Shown here piece by piece: positions 1-5,240 of a stretch of 6,085 bases of DNA (positions are counted from its first letter, which is position 1; each line of letters opens with the position of its first letter). Under the pieces are notes generated by a model that did no database searches, was not told the origin of the DNA, and was given only the letters and a program-made list of their open reading frames with translations. The stretch spans positions 1-6,085 of the forward strand of contig DAOVQV010000107.1 in NCBI GenBank assembly GCA_030628445.1. The letters run 5' to 3'. The translations under genes were made by a program, and so were the position numbers. The DNA comes from Phycisphaerae bacterium (GTDB taxonomy: Bacteria; Planctomycetota; Phycisphaerae; SM23-33).

Positions 1-138
1 GAGATCGCCCAGGCGCGTCTCGTCCAGATCGCAAAAGGCGACGATCTGGAAGTTGGGGTTCTTCGCGACATTTGGAATGTGTATACCGCTGCAAAAGGCC
101 CCGCACCCAACAAACCCAACCTTCATTCTCTCCGCCAT
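1..138 (-). CDS. Gfo/Idh/MocA-family oxidoreductase, N-terminal fragment
   Basis: Only the first 46 codons are in the window; the gene runs off the left edge. The visible part is a classic NAD(P)-binding Rossmann start: beta strand KVGFVG, glycine-rich loop G11-C-G13-A-F-C, then a helix (GIHIPNVAKNP), a second strand (QIVAFCD) and the acidic residue D37 that normally contacts the ribose of NAD(H). That pattern is typical of the Gfo/Idh/MocA family, soluble enzymes that oxidise, reduce or epimerise sugars and inositols. The substrate cannot be told because the C-terminal domain is missing. The start at 138 is preferred because GAGAGGA (minus strand, at 153-147) lies 8 nt upstream; the in-frame ATG at residue 5 has its purine run too close. 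A sigma70-like promoter lies about 57 nt upstream. The gene is divergent from the glycosidase gene, which fits a shared carbohydrate locus. Confidence 0.85.
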   Translation of the reverse strand, partial: MAERMKVGFVGCGAFCSGIHIPNVAKNPNFQIVAFCDLDETRLGDL

Positions 139-194
139 CTGAAACGTCCTCTCTCCCGCGGCGGCGGGGCCCACCGCACAAAGGGTGACACAGG

Positions 195-223
195 ACAATA
201 GCCGAATCGCGCAATCCGGTCAA
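195..223 (-). promoter_or_regulatory. Sigma70-like promoter for the Gfo/Idh gene
   Basis: On the minus strand, TTGACC (223-218, 5 of 6 to the -35 consensus) is followed by a 17-nt spacer and TATTGT (200-195, 4 of 6 to the -10 consensus). Transcription would start near 188, giving a leader of about 50 nt before the ATG at 138. Spacing and position are right; use of this promoter is inferred. Confidence 0.45.
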
Positions 224-242
224 CCACACGGGGTCGCAGATC

Positions 243-314
243 GCCCCTGCGCCAAAGCAAACAGGCGATTCCGTCAAAACGATTCCCACAGACACTTGCC
301 TGTCCCGCAGGGGC
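243..314. repeat. Nested inverted repeat upstream of the glycosidase
   Basis: The outer arms GCCCCTGCG (243-251) and CGCAGGGGC (306-314) are perfect 9-bp complements. Nested inside them, ACAGGCGA (261-268) pairs with TTGCCTGT (296-303) with one G-T pair. The central part holds a 7-bp direct repeat CGATTCC (266-272 and 280-286). There is no T-run, so it is not an intrinsic terminator. The right arms overlap the candidate plus-strand promoter, so it could act as an operator or as a structured element. Chance occurrence is possible in GC-rich DNA. Confidence 0.4.
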
Positions 315-323
315 CGGTATCTT
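296..323 (+). promoter_or_regulatory. Weak candidate promoter for the glycosidase/URO-D pair
   Basis: TTGCCT (296-301) and TATCTT (318-323) are 16 nt apart, each matching 4 of 6 consensus bases. It would give a leader of about 230 nt before the glycosidase start. It overlaps the right arms of the nested inverted repeat. The match is weak and other positions are possible. Confidence 0.2.
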
Positions 324-367
324 AGAAGCGGTGTCATAACCTCATTCGGGCTGCAAGCGGGTCTTTT

Positions 368-380
368 GACGCCTGGCGTC
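368..380. repeat. 13-bp palindrome GACGCC-T-GGCGTC
   Basis: Perfect 6-bp arms flank a single central base. The spacing is too tight for an RNA hairpin, so if functional it is more likely a DNA-binding dyad. It lies 182 bp upstream of the glycosidase start. Confidence 0.35.
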
Positions 381-392
381 GTCGCGAAAGCT

Positions 393-415
393 CGACATAT
401 CTCCTGGATATGCCG
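393..415. repeat. 23-bp dyad around CATATC-tcctg-GATATG
   Basis: Perfect 6-bp arms CATATC (396-401) and GATATG (407-412) flank a 5-nt centre. After one mismatch (395/413) two more bases pair (393-394 with 414-415). The size suits a dimeric regulator site. It is AT-richer than its surroundings. Binding is inferred only. Confidence 0.35.
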
Positions 416-452
416 TCGCTTCCGCTCCTTGCCAGATCGACAAAACCCCTCG

Positions 453-468
453 CTTTCGCCGGCGAAGC
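453..468. repeat. Palindrome centred on TTCGCCGGCGAA
   Basis: The 12-bp core at 455-466 is a perfect palindrome with a central CG. The flanking bases extend it imperfectly, allowing one bulge. A central CG in a dyad of this length is typical of LacI-family operators, which often control carbohydrate genes; that link is inference. It sits about 95 bp upstream of the glycosidase start. Confidence 0.35.
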
Positions 469-561
469 AGGTTATGAAACCACTTCTAGCACAAACACAG
501 GTCCCACAGCGCCAGAGCAACCGGACACCAGAGCGGACCTGGAAGAACAGAAGGAATAACT

Positions 562-2022
562 ATGATCGCAATGGACGTGCCCCTCCGCAGCGCGCGGCGA
601 ACCCAACTCGTCGGACGGATCACCCCGAGCCGGCTCGCCTTTACACCCCAGGAAATCTGGTGCGTATCACCCTCAAGAACGCACCGAACCAAACCGTACC
701 CGTTCCCGCAGAAGATCATCATGGGCTGCGTGGAGAGCTTCGAGTCTCGTGCGAAGTTCACCCCGCCGCCGTTCACCGCCGTAATCGAGGGCCAGGGCCG
801 GCGGTCCCTGATATCCGTCAAGGCCCGCCCCGGGTGGCACCGGTGGAACATAGTGACCTTCGCGGCCGGAAAGCGGGAGGTGGAAGTGATCATCGAATTC
901 GAAGGACACACACCACTGTCGCAGGCCAGGAAGAACGTCCGCGTGCAGCTGTTCCCGGGGCGCGAAGGCGAGACCCGCCACGAGCTGCTCGCCCGCGGGC
1001 TGAAGGCCCAATACCCCGCCGCCTACCGCTGGCGTCCAGAACGCCGTGCGAAGTGGTGGTCCCGCCCAATCTACTGCGGCGTAGGCGATCAGGCCGCCAA
1101 CTCCATCAGGTTCAGCACACCGCAGAACCGCGTCAGCTTCGCCGAGTCGTGCAACCAGGCGAACTACGAGCGCGGGCTCGCCCGGTTAGTAAGGGCCGCC
1201 GTTCCGATCGGGACGACTACCATCGACGCCGGGTGGTCCATCGGCGACACGTGGGATGTTGACAAGGGCCGCTGGCCGGACCTGCGGGGCTTCATCGATC
1301 GCCAGCACGCCGCCGGTAGGCGCGTCCTGCTGTGGATCGCAACTTGGTACGCCAAGGGTATTCCCGCCGAATGGTGCTTGTTTGAAGACGGCCGAAAGAT
1401 CTCCGTCGATCCGACCCATCCGGGTTACCGCAGGTTCTTGGCGCGTCAGGTTCACTACATGCTCTCGCCCGACCGCGGGTCCCTGAACGCCGACGGGTTC
1501 AAGATCGACCAGCTGCGCCGCGAACCGCTGGAGGTGGACTGGAAAGACCAGGCCCCCTCGTCCCGGGGGTACAGACCCAAGAAAAAACCGAAGTTCGCCC
1601 TCGCCCGCGACGGCTGGGGCGCCGAGCTGCTGTATCAGTTGCAAAAGGACATCTACCGGGCCGCAAAAGCCGCAAAACCGGACGCGCTGATAAACTCCTC
1701 CACCGTCCACCCCTACTTCTACGACACGTTCGACCAGGTTCGCCTGCACGACATCGAGGCGATTCCCGCCGATCCGGTGGCGGCGATGGGCGCCCGGGCG
1801 GACCTGGCCCATGCGGCGCTTCCGCATCATCTGATCGACGCGGACGACTGGCTGCACAGCGATTATGACAAGTGGCTGGATTTCACCATGCGCAACCACG
1901 TTCTGGGCGTCCCGTGCATCTTCTATTCCGAGCACTTCGTGACCGAAATGGGCAAGAGGACAAGGCCGATCCCCTTGCGAGATCTGCGGCGAATTGCAGG
2001 TGCATGGACAAAGGCGCTATGA
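562..2022 (+). CDS. Retaining alpha-glycosidase-like TIM-barrel protein (GH31/GH36-like)
   Basis: This 486-aa protein is likely a glycoside hydrolase. An N-terminal beta-rich region (about 1-150) precedes a (beta/alpha)8 barrel (about 165-480). Barrel landmarks are TIDAGW (221-225, strand plus conserved Asp/Trp), the segment RWPDLRGFID then VLLWIATW, and NADGFKIDQL, where D316 fits the catalytic nucleophile of GH31/GH36-type alpha-glycosidases. VRLHDI (393-398, D397) is a candidate acid/base region, and HLIDADDW (423-430) is a late-barrel motif. The start at 562 is supported by AAGGA six nt upstream and by an in-frame TAG at 487. There is no signal peptide, so it is probably cytoplasmic and acts on imported oligosaccharides. 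It is shorter than most GH31/GH36 enzymes and ends soon after the barrel, without an obvious C-terminal beta domain. Its stop overlaps the next start by 4 bp. The exact GH family and substrate are uncertain. Confidence 0.75.
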   Translation: MIAMDVPLRSARRTQLVGRITPSRLAFTPQEIWCVSPSRTHRTKPYPFPQKIIMGCVESFESRAKFTPPPFTAVIEGQGRRSLISVKARPGWHRWNIVTFAAGKREVEVIIEFEGHTPLSQARKNVRVQLFPGREGETRHELLARGLKAQYPAAYRWRPERRAKWWSRPIYCGVGDQAANSIRFSTPQNRVSFAESCNQANYERGLARLVRAAVPIGTTTIDAGWSIGDTWDVDKGRWPDLRGFIDRQHAAGRRVLLWIATWYAKGIPAEWCLFEDGRKISVDPTHPGYRRFLARQVHYMLSPDRGSLNADGFKIDQLRREPLEVDWKDQAPSSRGYRPKKKPKFALARDGWGAELLYQLQKDIYRAAKAAKPDALINSSTVHPYFYDTFDQVRLHDIEAIPADPVAAMGARADLAHAALPHHLIDADDWLHSDYDKWLDFTMRNHVLGVPCIFYSEHFVTEMGKRTRPIPLRDLRRIAGAWTKAL

Positions 2023-3089
2023 CACCCCGCCAACGAGTTCTACGGGCCTTGGAAGGCGGACACGCCGACAAGGTCCCGTTCACGATGTACGAGAACAAAA
2101 TTCCCCAGTGCACCGCCGAGCGCGAGATGCGCAACCGAGGGATGTGCATCGTGTACCGCAAGGTCCCGGTCGTCAAGACGCACCGGCCCAACGTCAAGAC
2201 AACCAGCAACTTCTATTGGGAAGGCCCAAAACAGTTCGAACGCATCACGATCGAGACGCCCGCGGGGACGCTGACGAGCTTGCGCCAGCCGGTCGGGTTC
2301 ACCACGTGGGCCCACGAAAAGCTCTTCAAGACGCCCGAGGATTACAAGGCGATCCTGTTCTACATCCAGGACGCACAATTCGAGCCGAATTACGAGGCGT
2401 TCGCGGGGGCCCAAGAAGAACTGGGCGAGGACTTTATCTGCCGGGCCGGGTTCGGCCTCGAGCCGCTTCAGGAGTTCATTTCCGGGAACATCATGGCGAT
2501 GCAGACATTCTGCCTCGAGTGGATGGACCGGCGGGATGAGGTCCTCAAGCTCTACGAGGCCAACGTCGCAAACCGGCGCAAGATCTATTCGATGGTGGCC
2601 GACTCGCCCGCACTGTTCGCCAACTACGGCGGGAACGTCACACCTCAGATCGTCAGTCCCGAGATGTTCGAGCAGTACTACTTACCACATTACCAAGAGG
2701 CGGCTGAGATCATGCACGCCGGCGGGAAGCTGATCGGGTGTCACCTCGACGCCAACTGCAAGCTGCTTTCGGAGCTTATCGGGCGAACAGACCTGGATTA
2801 CATCGAGGCGTTCACGCCTGTCCCCGACACCGACATGACGCTCGGCGAGGCCCGGGCGGCCTGGGGCGGGAAGGTCCTTTGGCTCAATTTCCCCTCATCG
2901 GTGCACCTGAAGTCCGATGAGCAGGTCGAGGCGGCGACGGTGGACCTGCTTGGCGAGCTGGACTCGATTGACGGGGTGCTGATGAGCATCACGGAGGACA
3001 TCCCGCCGGACCGCTGGCGGGGATCATGCAAGGCGATCATGGACGGCCTGGAACGCCACGCCCGCCGGAATCCGTCGCTGTACACCTGA
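2019..3089 (+). CDS. URO-D superfamily protein, methyltransferase-like, not HemE
   Basis: This 356-aa protein has the URO-D/corrinoid-methyltransferase fold pattern. The N-terminus MTPRQRVLRALEGGHADKVP is typical of the superfamily; later come GKLIGCHLDAN (236-246), DYIEAFTPVPDTDMTL (260-275) and ITEDIPPDRW (324-333). True uroporphyrinogen decarboxylase (HemE) carries an N-terminal MRQAGR motif, absent here. Zinc-dependent MtaA/CmuA-type methyltransferases use His-x-Cys plus a later Cys; here the matching place reads H242-L-D244, and the C-terminal region has TEDIPP with no Cys. Zinc binding by the usual ligands is therefore doubtful. The start at 2019 is chosen because it gives the family-typical N-terminus and has AAAGG 4 nt upstream; an ATG at 2004 is possible. 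The ATG overlaps the glycosidase stop, implying coupled translation. It is probably soluble. The reaction is unknown; methyl transfer or demethylation of a sugar or small molecule is a hypothesis only. Confidence 0.75.
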   Translation: MTPRQRVLRALEGGHADKVPFTMYENKIPQCTAEREMRNRGMCIVYRKVPVVKTHRPNVKTTSNFYWEGPKQFERITIETPAGTLTSLRQPVGFTTWAHEKLFKTPEDYKAILFYIQDAQFEPNYEAFAGAQEELGEDFICRAGFGLEPLQEFISGNIMAMQTFCLEWMDRRDEVLKLYEANVANRRKIYSMVADSPALFANYGGNVTPQIVSPEMFEQYYLPHYQEAAEIMHAGGKLIGCHLDANCKLLSELIGRTDLDYIEAFTPVPDTDMTLGEARAAWGGKVLWLNFPSSVHLKSDEQVEAATVDLLGELDSIDGVLMSITEDIPPDRWRGSCKAIMDGLERHARRNPSLYT

Positions 3090-3100
3090 CACGCCTGACA
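3085..3100 (+). repeat. Tandem in-frame stop codons in a 7-bp direct repeat
   Basis: CCTGACA occurs at 3085-3091 and 3094-3100. Because the period is 9, both TGA triplets (3087 and 3096) are in the reading frame of the URO-D-like gene, giving a back-up stop. This fills most of the 20-bp gap to the convergent SGNH gene. No intrinsic terminator with a T-run is visible. Confidence 0.5.
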
Positions 3101-3109
3101 AGCCGCGCC

Positions 3110-4936
3110 CTACCGCCGATCGGTCGGTAATGCGAATATCTCGACCTCGCGAGGGCGAGGTGCAGCGGCGGCGCGGATGCGTTCGTCGGCCTTGGCGACG
3201 GTCGCCAGCGACTCAGCCAGGGCCTCTCGCAGCGCCTCGGGCGTCATGGGCTTCTGGGCGGCGAGCTTGCGCGCCTGGGCGATGGTCGCTGCGACCGTTC
3301 CGCGCCGGTCGGGCGCGCCTCGCTTCTTGCGAATCAGGTACAGGAGGTTATCCAGCTGGTCGTAGACGGCCCCGGCCCTGGCGGTGGTCATGTTCCACCC
3401 GGCCGACAGCTCATCGGCGCTTCGAACACCCGCTGCTCGCCCGCCGACCAAGATCCGATAGCTTCCGGGCGGAAGGGCTAGGACCGTCAGCGTGTATTGG
3501 CTCAGACCAAGTATCTCGGGACTCAGCTTCAGCGCGCCGGCGGCCTCATCGTCATAGGCCAGCGGGAGGCGATCGTCGTGGCGGACAAACGAAATCCCGT
3601 TCTTGATCTTCTTCAGCTCCGTTATTTTGCATCCGGCCGCTTCGATCAGCTCCGGGACGGAGGCGTCGATGACGCCCCGGGTTACCTCGCCCGAGGCGCC
3701 CAAGCTCTTGAGGATCGCAGAGGCGATAAGCAGCTGACCCTCAGCGCCCGGGCGCGACCCGGCCTCATAGGCCGGCGCCAGCGGGATCAGAACGGCCTTG
3801 GCGCCGGACGACTCGATCCTCTCGATGATTTGGCCGAGGGTCGCCTTGTACTGGTCGCCCGTTGCGGCGCCGGTCGAGCGGTGTGCGACGCTCACGACGG
3901 TCGGGTTCCAGATGGCGACATCCGTATCGAAACGGCTCAGCACGTCGCCCAGCTTCGCAGCGTCGTACCCGACCGTTCGGAAGTGGACCCGCCGTTGGGG
4001 GAAGCGCAGATGGTGGTATGCTTCGACGTAGGTCGGGTAAGCCTTACCGAAAGCATCGCCGTCGGTCAGAAACACCCACGTCACCCCGTCGGGCAGCGGA
4101 AGTGGCGAGGGCTGCTTGACAGTCCCATCCGACGGTAGCTTTTCGGGGTAGGCGGCCTGAAGGACCTCGACCTCCAGATCGGCGATCAGTTCGAGACCCC
4201 TCACGTTGGGGTGGACATCCTTGAACCACTTGGTGCCGTCTGCGGCGCGTTCGGCGTCCTTCGAGTCGTCGATGATCACCTTCTTGTAGTGCTCCCTGGA
4301 CAGCTTCTGGTTGCGGATGAACATGTCCCAGTTACCCTTGTGCATCTGCTCGACCGTGCGCTTGTAGACGTCAACCAGGAGGTACCCGCGCTGGGCGGCG
4401 ACCTGACGGGTCTTGGAGTAGTGTTTCCTGCTGATGGGCTCTTCGGCGTCGGCGCCCATTTGTGCCCACCAATCCCTGTCTTTGACATGCACGGAGGTGC
4501 ACAGCACGATCTTGACGCCCGGATAATCCCTCTCGACGCGGTCGCACATGGAGATCAGATCGGCCTCGAACTGCTCCGAGGTCCTGTGGTCTTCGTCGTT
4601 GACGGCGAACATGATAAAGCACATGTCCATCCGCTTGTGGACGGGGAGGCACTTCGTCTCGTACCATCCGCCGGGCCTCATGAACTTCGCGATCCACCGC
4701 CCGCCCTTCGAGACATTGTGGCAGAAGATCTTGTCGTTGTTATAGGCCGCACGCAGGTGCTTCTGAGTGATCGCCTCAAGCCGATGGATTGGCTGGACGT
4801 ATTTCGCCGCAGTGATCGAATCGCCGAAGTGGACGATGTGGACCTCTCCTGTCCCCTCATCACAGGGGGCCCGCGCCGCCCAGAAGAAACTCACCAGGAC
4901 AATGGCATAGATGATTTGGGTGCAGTGGTGTCTCAT
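3110..4936 (-). CDS. Secreted tandem SGNH hydrolase, second domain apparently inactive
   Basis: This 608-aa protein has a Sec signal peptide (basic start, hydrophobic IIYAIVLVSFFWAARA at 8-23, cleavage after A-R-A at 23), so it is exported. Domain 1 (about 30-262) is a complete SGNH/GDSL esterase: block I HFGDSIT with nucleophile S40, block II Gly at 78-79, block III VND with N113, and block V D240-V-H242. SGNH enzymes of this kind often remove acetyl or other ester groups from polysaccharides. Domain 2 (about 285-540) resembles a second SGNH fold: FLTDGDAFGKAY at 289-300 aligns with block I but has A295 in place of Ser, the block III place reads NPTVVSVA, and no D-x-x-H follows. Its later part (YTLTVLALPPGSYRILVGG, 481-499) looks like the C-terminal part of planctomycete SGNH proteins. 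The tail (540-608) is helical and charged. The start at 4936 is preferred over 4966 because of the signal peptide and a strong ribosome site. The substrate is unknown. Confidence 0.82.
   Translation of the reverse strand: MRHHCTQIIYAIVLVSFFWAARAPCDEGTGEVHIVHFGDSITAAKYVQPIHRLEAITQKHLRAAYNNDKIFCHNVSKGGRWIAKFMRPGGWYETKCLPVHKRMDMCFIMFAVNDEDHRTSEQFEADLISMCDRVERDYPGVKIVLCTSVHVKDRDWWAQMGADAEEPISRKHYSKTRQVAAQRGYLLVDVYKRTVEQMHKGNWDMFIRNQKLSREHYKKVIIDDSKDAERAADGTKWFKDVHPNVRGLELIADLEVEVLQAAYPEKLPSDGTVKQPSPLPLPDGVTWVFLTDGDAFGKAYPTYVEAYHHLRFPQRRVHFRTVGYDAAKLGDVLSRFDTDVAIWNPTVVSVAHRSTGAATGDQYKATLGQIIERIESSGAKAVLIPLAPAYEAGSRPGAEGQLLIASAILKSLGASGEVTRGVIDASVPELIEAAGCKITELKKIKNGISFVRHDDRLPLAYDDEAAGALKLSPEILGLSQYTLTVLALPPGSYRILVGGRAAGVRSADELSAGWNMTTARAGAVYDQLDNLLYLIRKKRGAPDRRGTVAATIAQARKLAAQKPMTPEALREALAESLATVAKADERIRAAAAPRPREVEIFALPTDRR
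3140..3159. repeat. 20-bp near-perfect palindrome in the 3' end of the SGNH gene
   Basis: Two 10-base arms are complementary except at 3144/3155 and meet with no loop. It lies within codons for the C-terminal Pro/Arg/Glu stretch of the SGNH protein and about 50 bp past the URO-D-like stop. There is no T-run, so a terminator call is not supported. It may simply reflect GC-rich codons. Confidence 0.3.
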
Positions 4937-4943
4937 GGATCTT

Positions 4944-4948
4944 CTCCT
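4944..4948 (-). promoter_or_regulatory. Ribosome binding site AGGAG deciding the SGNH start
   Basis: AGGAG on the minus strand ends 7 nt before the ATG at 4936. No comparable site was noted for the in-frame ATG at 4966, and only the 4936 start gives a clean signal peptide. Confidence 0.75.
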
Positions 4949-5001
4949 GTTTCTTATCTGGAACAAATGACCAGGTTGTTGGCGGAATCCTTACAGGCAC
5001 C

Positions 5002-5030
5002 AAGATATCCCATCGCACGGGTCGTCGCAA
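5002..5030 (-). promoter_or_regulatory. Candidate promoter for the SGNH gene
   Basis: On the minus strand, TTGCGA (5030-5025) and TATCTT (5007-5002) are 17 nt apart, each matching 4 of 6 consensus bases. A transcript would start near 4995, leaving a leader of about 60 nt. The -35 box directly abuts the 5031-5072 dyad, so a protein bound there could affect it. The match is modest. Confidence 0.3.
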
Positions 5031-5081
5031 TGATCGGGATCGTCAACCGCCTCTGCGGGACGATCCTAATCAGCCCATCGC
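5009..5081 (+). repeat. Direct repeat CCCATCGC flanking the hairpin
   Basis: CCCATCGC occurs at 5009-5016 and 5074-5081, followed by ACGGG and TGGG respectively. The copies bracket the 5031-5072 hairpin, the right one almost touching it. They could mark half-sites for a regulator or the edges of a small repeat unit, or could be coincidence. Confidence 0.35.
5031..5072. repeat. 42-nt hairpin/dyad upstream of the SGNH gene
   Basis: From the base: TGAT (5031-5034) pairs with ATCA (5069-5072); one mismatch (5035/5068); one G-T pair (5036/5067); GGATCGTC (5037-5044) pairs with GACGATCC (5059-5066); two unpaired A (5045-5046); CCGC (5047-5050) pairs with GCGG (5055-5058) around a CTCT loop. That is 17 pairs in 42 nt. 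No T-run follows on either strand, so it is not a standard terminator. It could be a large operator, a REP-like extragenic palindrome or a structured RNA. Confidence 0.7.
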
Positions 5082-5181
5082 TGGGACACTAGAATATCCC
5101 GGTGTTCATCCCGTCGCGGTGGTATGCTACTACCCCTTCGGGCGGCGCGGGGCGATGTTCCACGGCGACCGGGAAACCCGC

Positions 5182-5239
5182 ATCACAGGAAGCCACGAGC
5201 CGACGGCCGGACGATAAGAAACGCGATAAATCACAGGAA
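5182..5239 (+). repeat. 10-bp direct repeat ATCACAGGAA in the hydrolase leader
   Basis: ATCACAGGAA occurs exactly at 5182-5191 and 5230-5239, 48 bp apart. The second copy carries the AGGA just before the ATG at 5241. The first copy has no nearby plausible start codon. The repeat may be a duplicated ribosome-binding or regulator site, or chance. Confidence 0.4.
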
Positions 5240-5240
5240 T

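Larger units (their letters stand above)
139..561. other. Divergent intergenic region, 423 bp, rich in dyads
   Basis: This stretch separates the leftward Gfo/Idh gene from the rightward glycosidase. I found no convincing gene in it. A long plus-strand reading frame that enters it at 366 overlaps the glycosidase in another frame, and its Arg/Pro-rich translation looks like a shadow. No tRNA or known riboswitch pattern was recognised. It does hold a fair minus-strand promoter (195-223), a weaker plus-strand promoter candidate (296-323), a nested inverted repeat (243-314) and three short near-perfect palindromes (368-380, 393-415, 453-468). This suggests a regulatory region serving both genes. 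Confidence 0.7.
4937..5240. other. Divergent intergenic region, 304 bp, with a strong hairpin
   Basis: It lies between the leftward SGNH gene and the rightward alpha/beta hydrolase gene. It holds a candidate minus-strand promoter (5002-5030), a 42-nt imperfect hairpin (5031-5072), a short direct repeat around that hairpin, and a 10-bp direct repeat (5182-5191, 5230-5239) in the hydrolase leader. No convincing small gene was found. No clear promoter was seen for the rightward gene. Confidence 0.65.

Noticed and set aside
23..50. 9-bp perfect inverted repeat TCCAGATCG / CGATCTGGA
   Set aside because: It lies inside the conserved Rossmann coding segment (QIVAFCDLD), where codon use explains it.
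366..1262. Long plus-strand frame overlapping the glycosidase
   Set aside because: Its translation is Arg/Pro-rich without recognisable motifs and it overlaps a frame with clear glycosidase motifs and a good ribosome site.
1186..1935. Minus-strand 249-codon frame opposite the glycosidase
   Set aside because: It lies wholly within the catalytic barrel gene and shows no family motif; typical GC-rich shadow.
2019..3089. Calling the URO-D-like protein HemE (uroporphyrinogen decarboxylase)
   Set aside because: The N-terminal MRQAGR substrate motif is absent and the context is carbohydrate breakdown, not heme synthesis.
4211..5092. Plus-strand 293-codon frame opposite the SGNH gene
   Set aside because: It is the mirror of a gene with intact SGNH blocks and a signal peptide; no independent motif or ribosome site was seen.
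5092..5217. Short plus-strand frame ending at TAA 5215, translation includes VVCYYPFGRRG
   Set aside because: It looks protein-like at first, but has no good start or ribosome site, is very short and I recognise no family. It could be a gene remnant, but this is not supportable.
5151..5240. Possible cobalamin-type riboswitch before the hydrolase (CACAGGAAGCCACGAGCC resembles parts of the B12 box)
   Set aside because: The conserved core order and helices are not present; the similarity is limited to a few bases.
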